Assembly: GCA_013152195.1 (NCBI GenBank)
Contig: JAADGU010000121.1
Coordinates: 1 to 7,020, forward strand
Origin: Nitrospirota bacterium
GTDB lineage: Bacteria; Nitrospirota; Thermodesulfovibrionia; Thermodesulfovibrionales; JdFR-85
Length of the DNA stretch: 7,020 bases
Reading direction: 5' to 3'
Part shown: one piece after another, positions 6,397 to 7,020 of the stretch
How the letters are laid out: each line of letters opens with the position of its first letter
Position numbering within the stretch: the stretch's first letter is position 1
Position numbers and translations under genes: made by a program
The notes under the pieces: model-generated
What the model was told of the DNA's origin: nothing
Seen by the model: only the letters and a program-made list of their open reading frames with translations
Database searches by the model: none

Positions 6397-6400
6397 TTCC

Positions 6401-7020
6401 ATGGAACAGGCAACATGTAAAAGGATCACAACTGTTCAGTTCTGGGATAGTTATGCAAAGTGGTATAAACTCTGGATGGACCACACAAACTATCATGACA
6501 GGATAATAGAAGTCCTTACCACAATGGTTGAGCCTGAATGGAGGGTTCTTGATATCGGTGCAGGTAACGGCATACTGTCCCTGCCACTCTGTACCATTAA
6601 TTGCAATGTAACAGCCCTTGAACCCTCCACTGCAATGAGAAGTCTTCTGTATGAGCAGTCTTTCAGACGCGGCATTGACTGGATCAATGTTGATGAGCGC
6701 AGATGGGAAGATGTTTCAACCCTGGACTACAGGGACCATGACCTTATTATAGCCTGCAACAGCCTTCATCTAACCCAAACAGAATTTTCGAATGCACTTC
6801 AAAAAACATTCAGAACAGGATCAAAAAATGTCTTCCTGATAACGGAAAATATACCGGGCATCAAGATTAAATGGCAGCATGGAAACTACAGAATGTTATT
6901 CGGCAAATCTTATGAAATAGAGAGTTCTTTCTACTATCATGATCTTCAGGAAGCTTATGAACACTGGTCATTCAAAAAGGGACGATTGCTTTATCCTGAC
7001 GAGGAAATGAATATAAGATC
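6401..7020 (+). CDS. Class I SAM-dependent methyltransferase, 3'-truncated by window edge
   Basis: An open frame of 206 full codons runs off the right edge. It begins with a helical QFWDSYAKWYKLW segment (13-25), which often precedes the SAM domain in this fold. Motif I is VLDIGAGNGIL (49-59) and the strand-2 acidic residue is E74 in TALEPS. There is a possible adenine-contact RRWEDV (100-105), and motif IV is HDLIIACNSLHL (113-124). The substrate is not recognised and the usual C-terminal substrate-binding part is only partly visible. The start at 6401 is favoured by GGAG at 6393-6396, although its 4-nt spacing is short, and by the absence of another in-frame start between the preceding terminator-like hairpin and the ATG. 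It is divergent from bioA across a 371-bp region. It shows no close resemblance to the methyltransferase at the left edge beyond the shared fold. Confidence 0.85.
   Translation, partial: MEQATCKRITTVQFWDSYAKWYKLWMDHTNYHDRIIEVLTTMVEPEWRVLDIGAGNGILSLPLCTINCNVTALEPSTAMRSLLYEQSFRRGIDWINVDERRWEDVSTLDYRDHDLIIACNSLHLTQTEFSNALQKTFRTGSKNVFLITENIPGIKIKWQHGNYRMLFGKSYEIESSFYYHDLQEAYEHWSFKKGRLLYPDEEMNIR

Overview
The window looks like part of a Gram-negative bacterial chromosome. It carries a lipopolysaccharide (LPS) export and assembly module: an O-antigen-ligase-like membrane protein, a family 2 glycosyltransferase and an MsbA-type lipid flippase. Next to it are the biotin gene bioA and, at both edges, SAM-dependent methyltransferases cut by the window. 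Base composition is moderate by eye (not computed), and AGG (Arg) and ATA (Ile) codons are common. Together with the protein style this suggests a Nitrospirota or deltaproteobacteria-like lineage. That placement is an impression, not a demonstrated assignment.

Layout from left to right: (1) the 3' part of a class I methyltransferase on + (to 524); (2) a 103-bp convergent gap; (3) a leftward two-gene unit on -, with the O-antigen ligase homologue first (2842 to 1532) and the glycosyltransferase 28 bp after it (1503 to 628); (4) a 58-bp divergent gap holding a 14-bp palindrome; (5) msbA on + (2901-4655); (6) bioA on - (6029-4668), whose end meets the msbA end with only 12 bp between them; (7) a 371-bp intergenic region, the most structured non-coding stretch in the window; (8) the 5' part of an unrelated methyltransferase on + (from 6401).

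Functionally, MsbA would flip lipid A-core to the periplasmic face of the inner membrane. The ligase homologue would join undecaprenyl-linked glycan to that core, and the glycosyltransferase probably adds a core or O-unit sugar. BioA makes 7,8-diaminopelargonate for biotin and shows no evident pathway link to its neighbours.

The 6030-6400 region contains a good bioA promoter and Shine-Dalgarno on -. Reading the other way it has a perfect TTGACA box with a perfect inverted repeat in the promoter spacer, a 9-bp tandem repeat, and two related hairpin/poly-T structures sharing 12-nt and 10-nt identical blocks. This looks like a small RNA gene or an attenuated leader in front of the right-hand methyltransferase, or a pair of dispersed intergenic repeats. 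It is the best candidate here for something undescribed. No tRNA, rRNA, CRISPR array, transposase or insertion sequence was seen.
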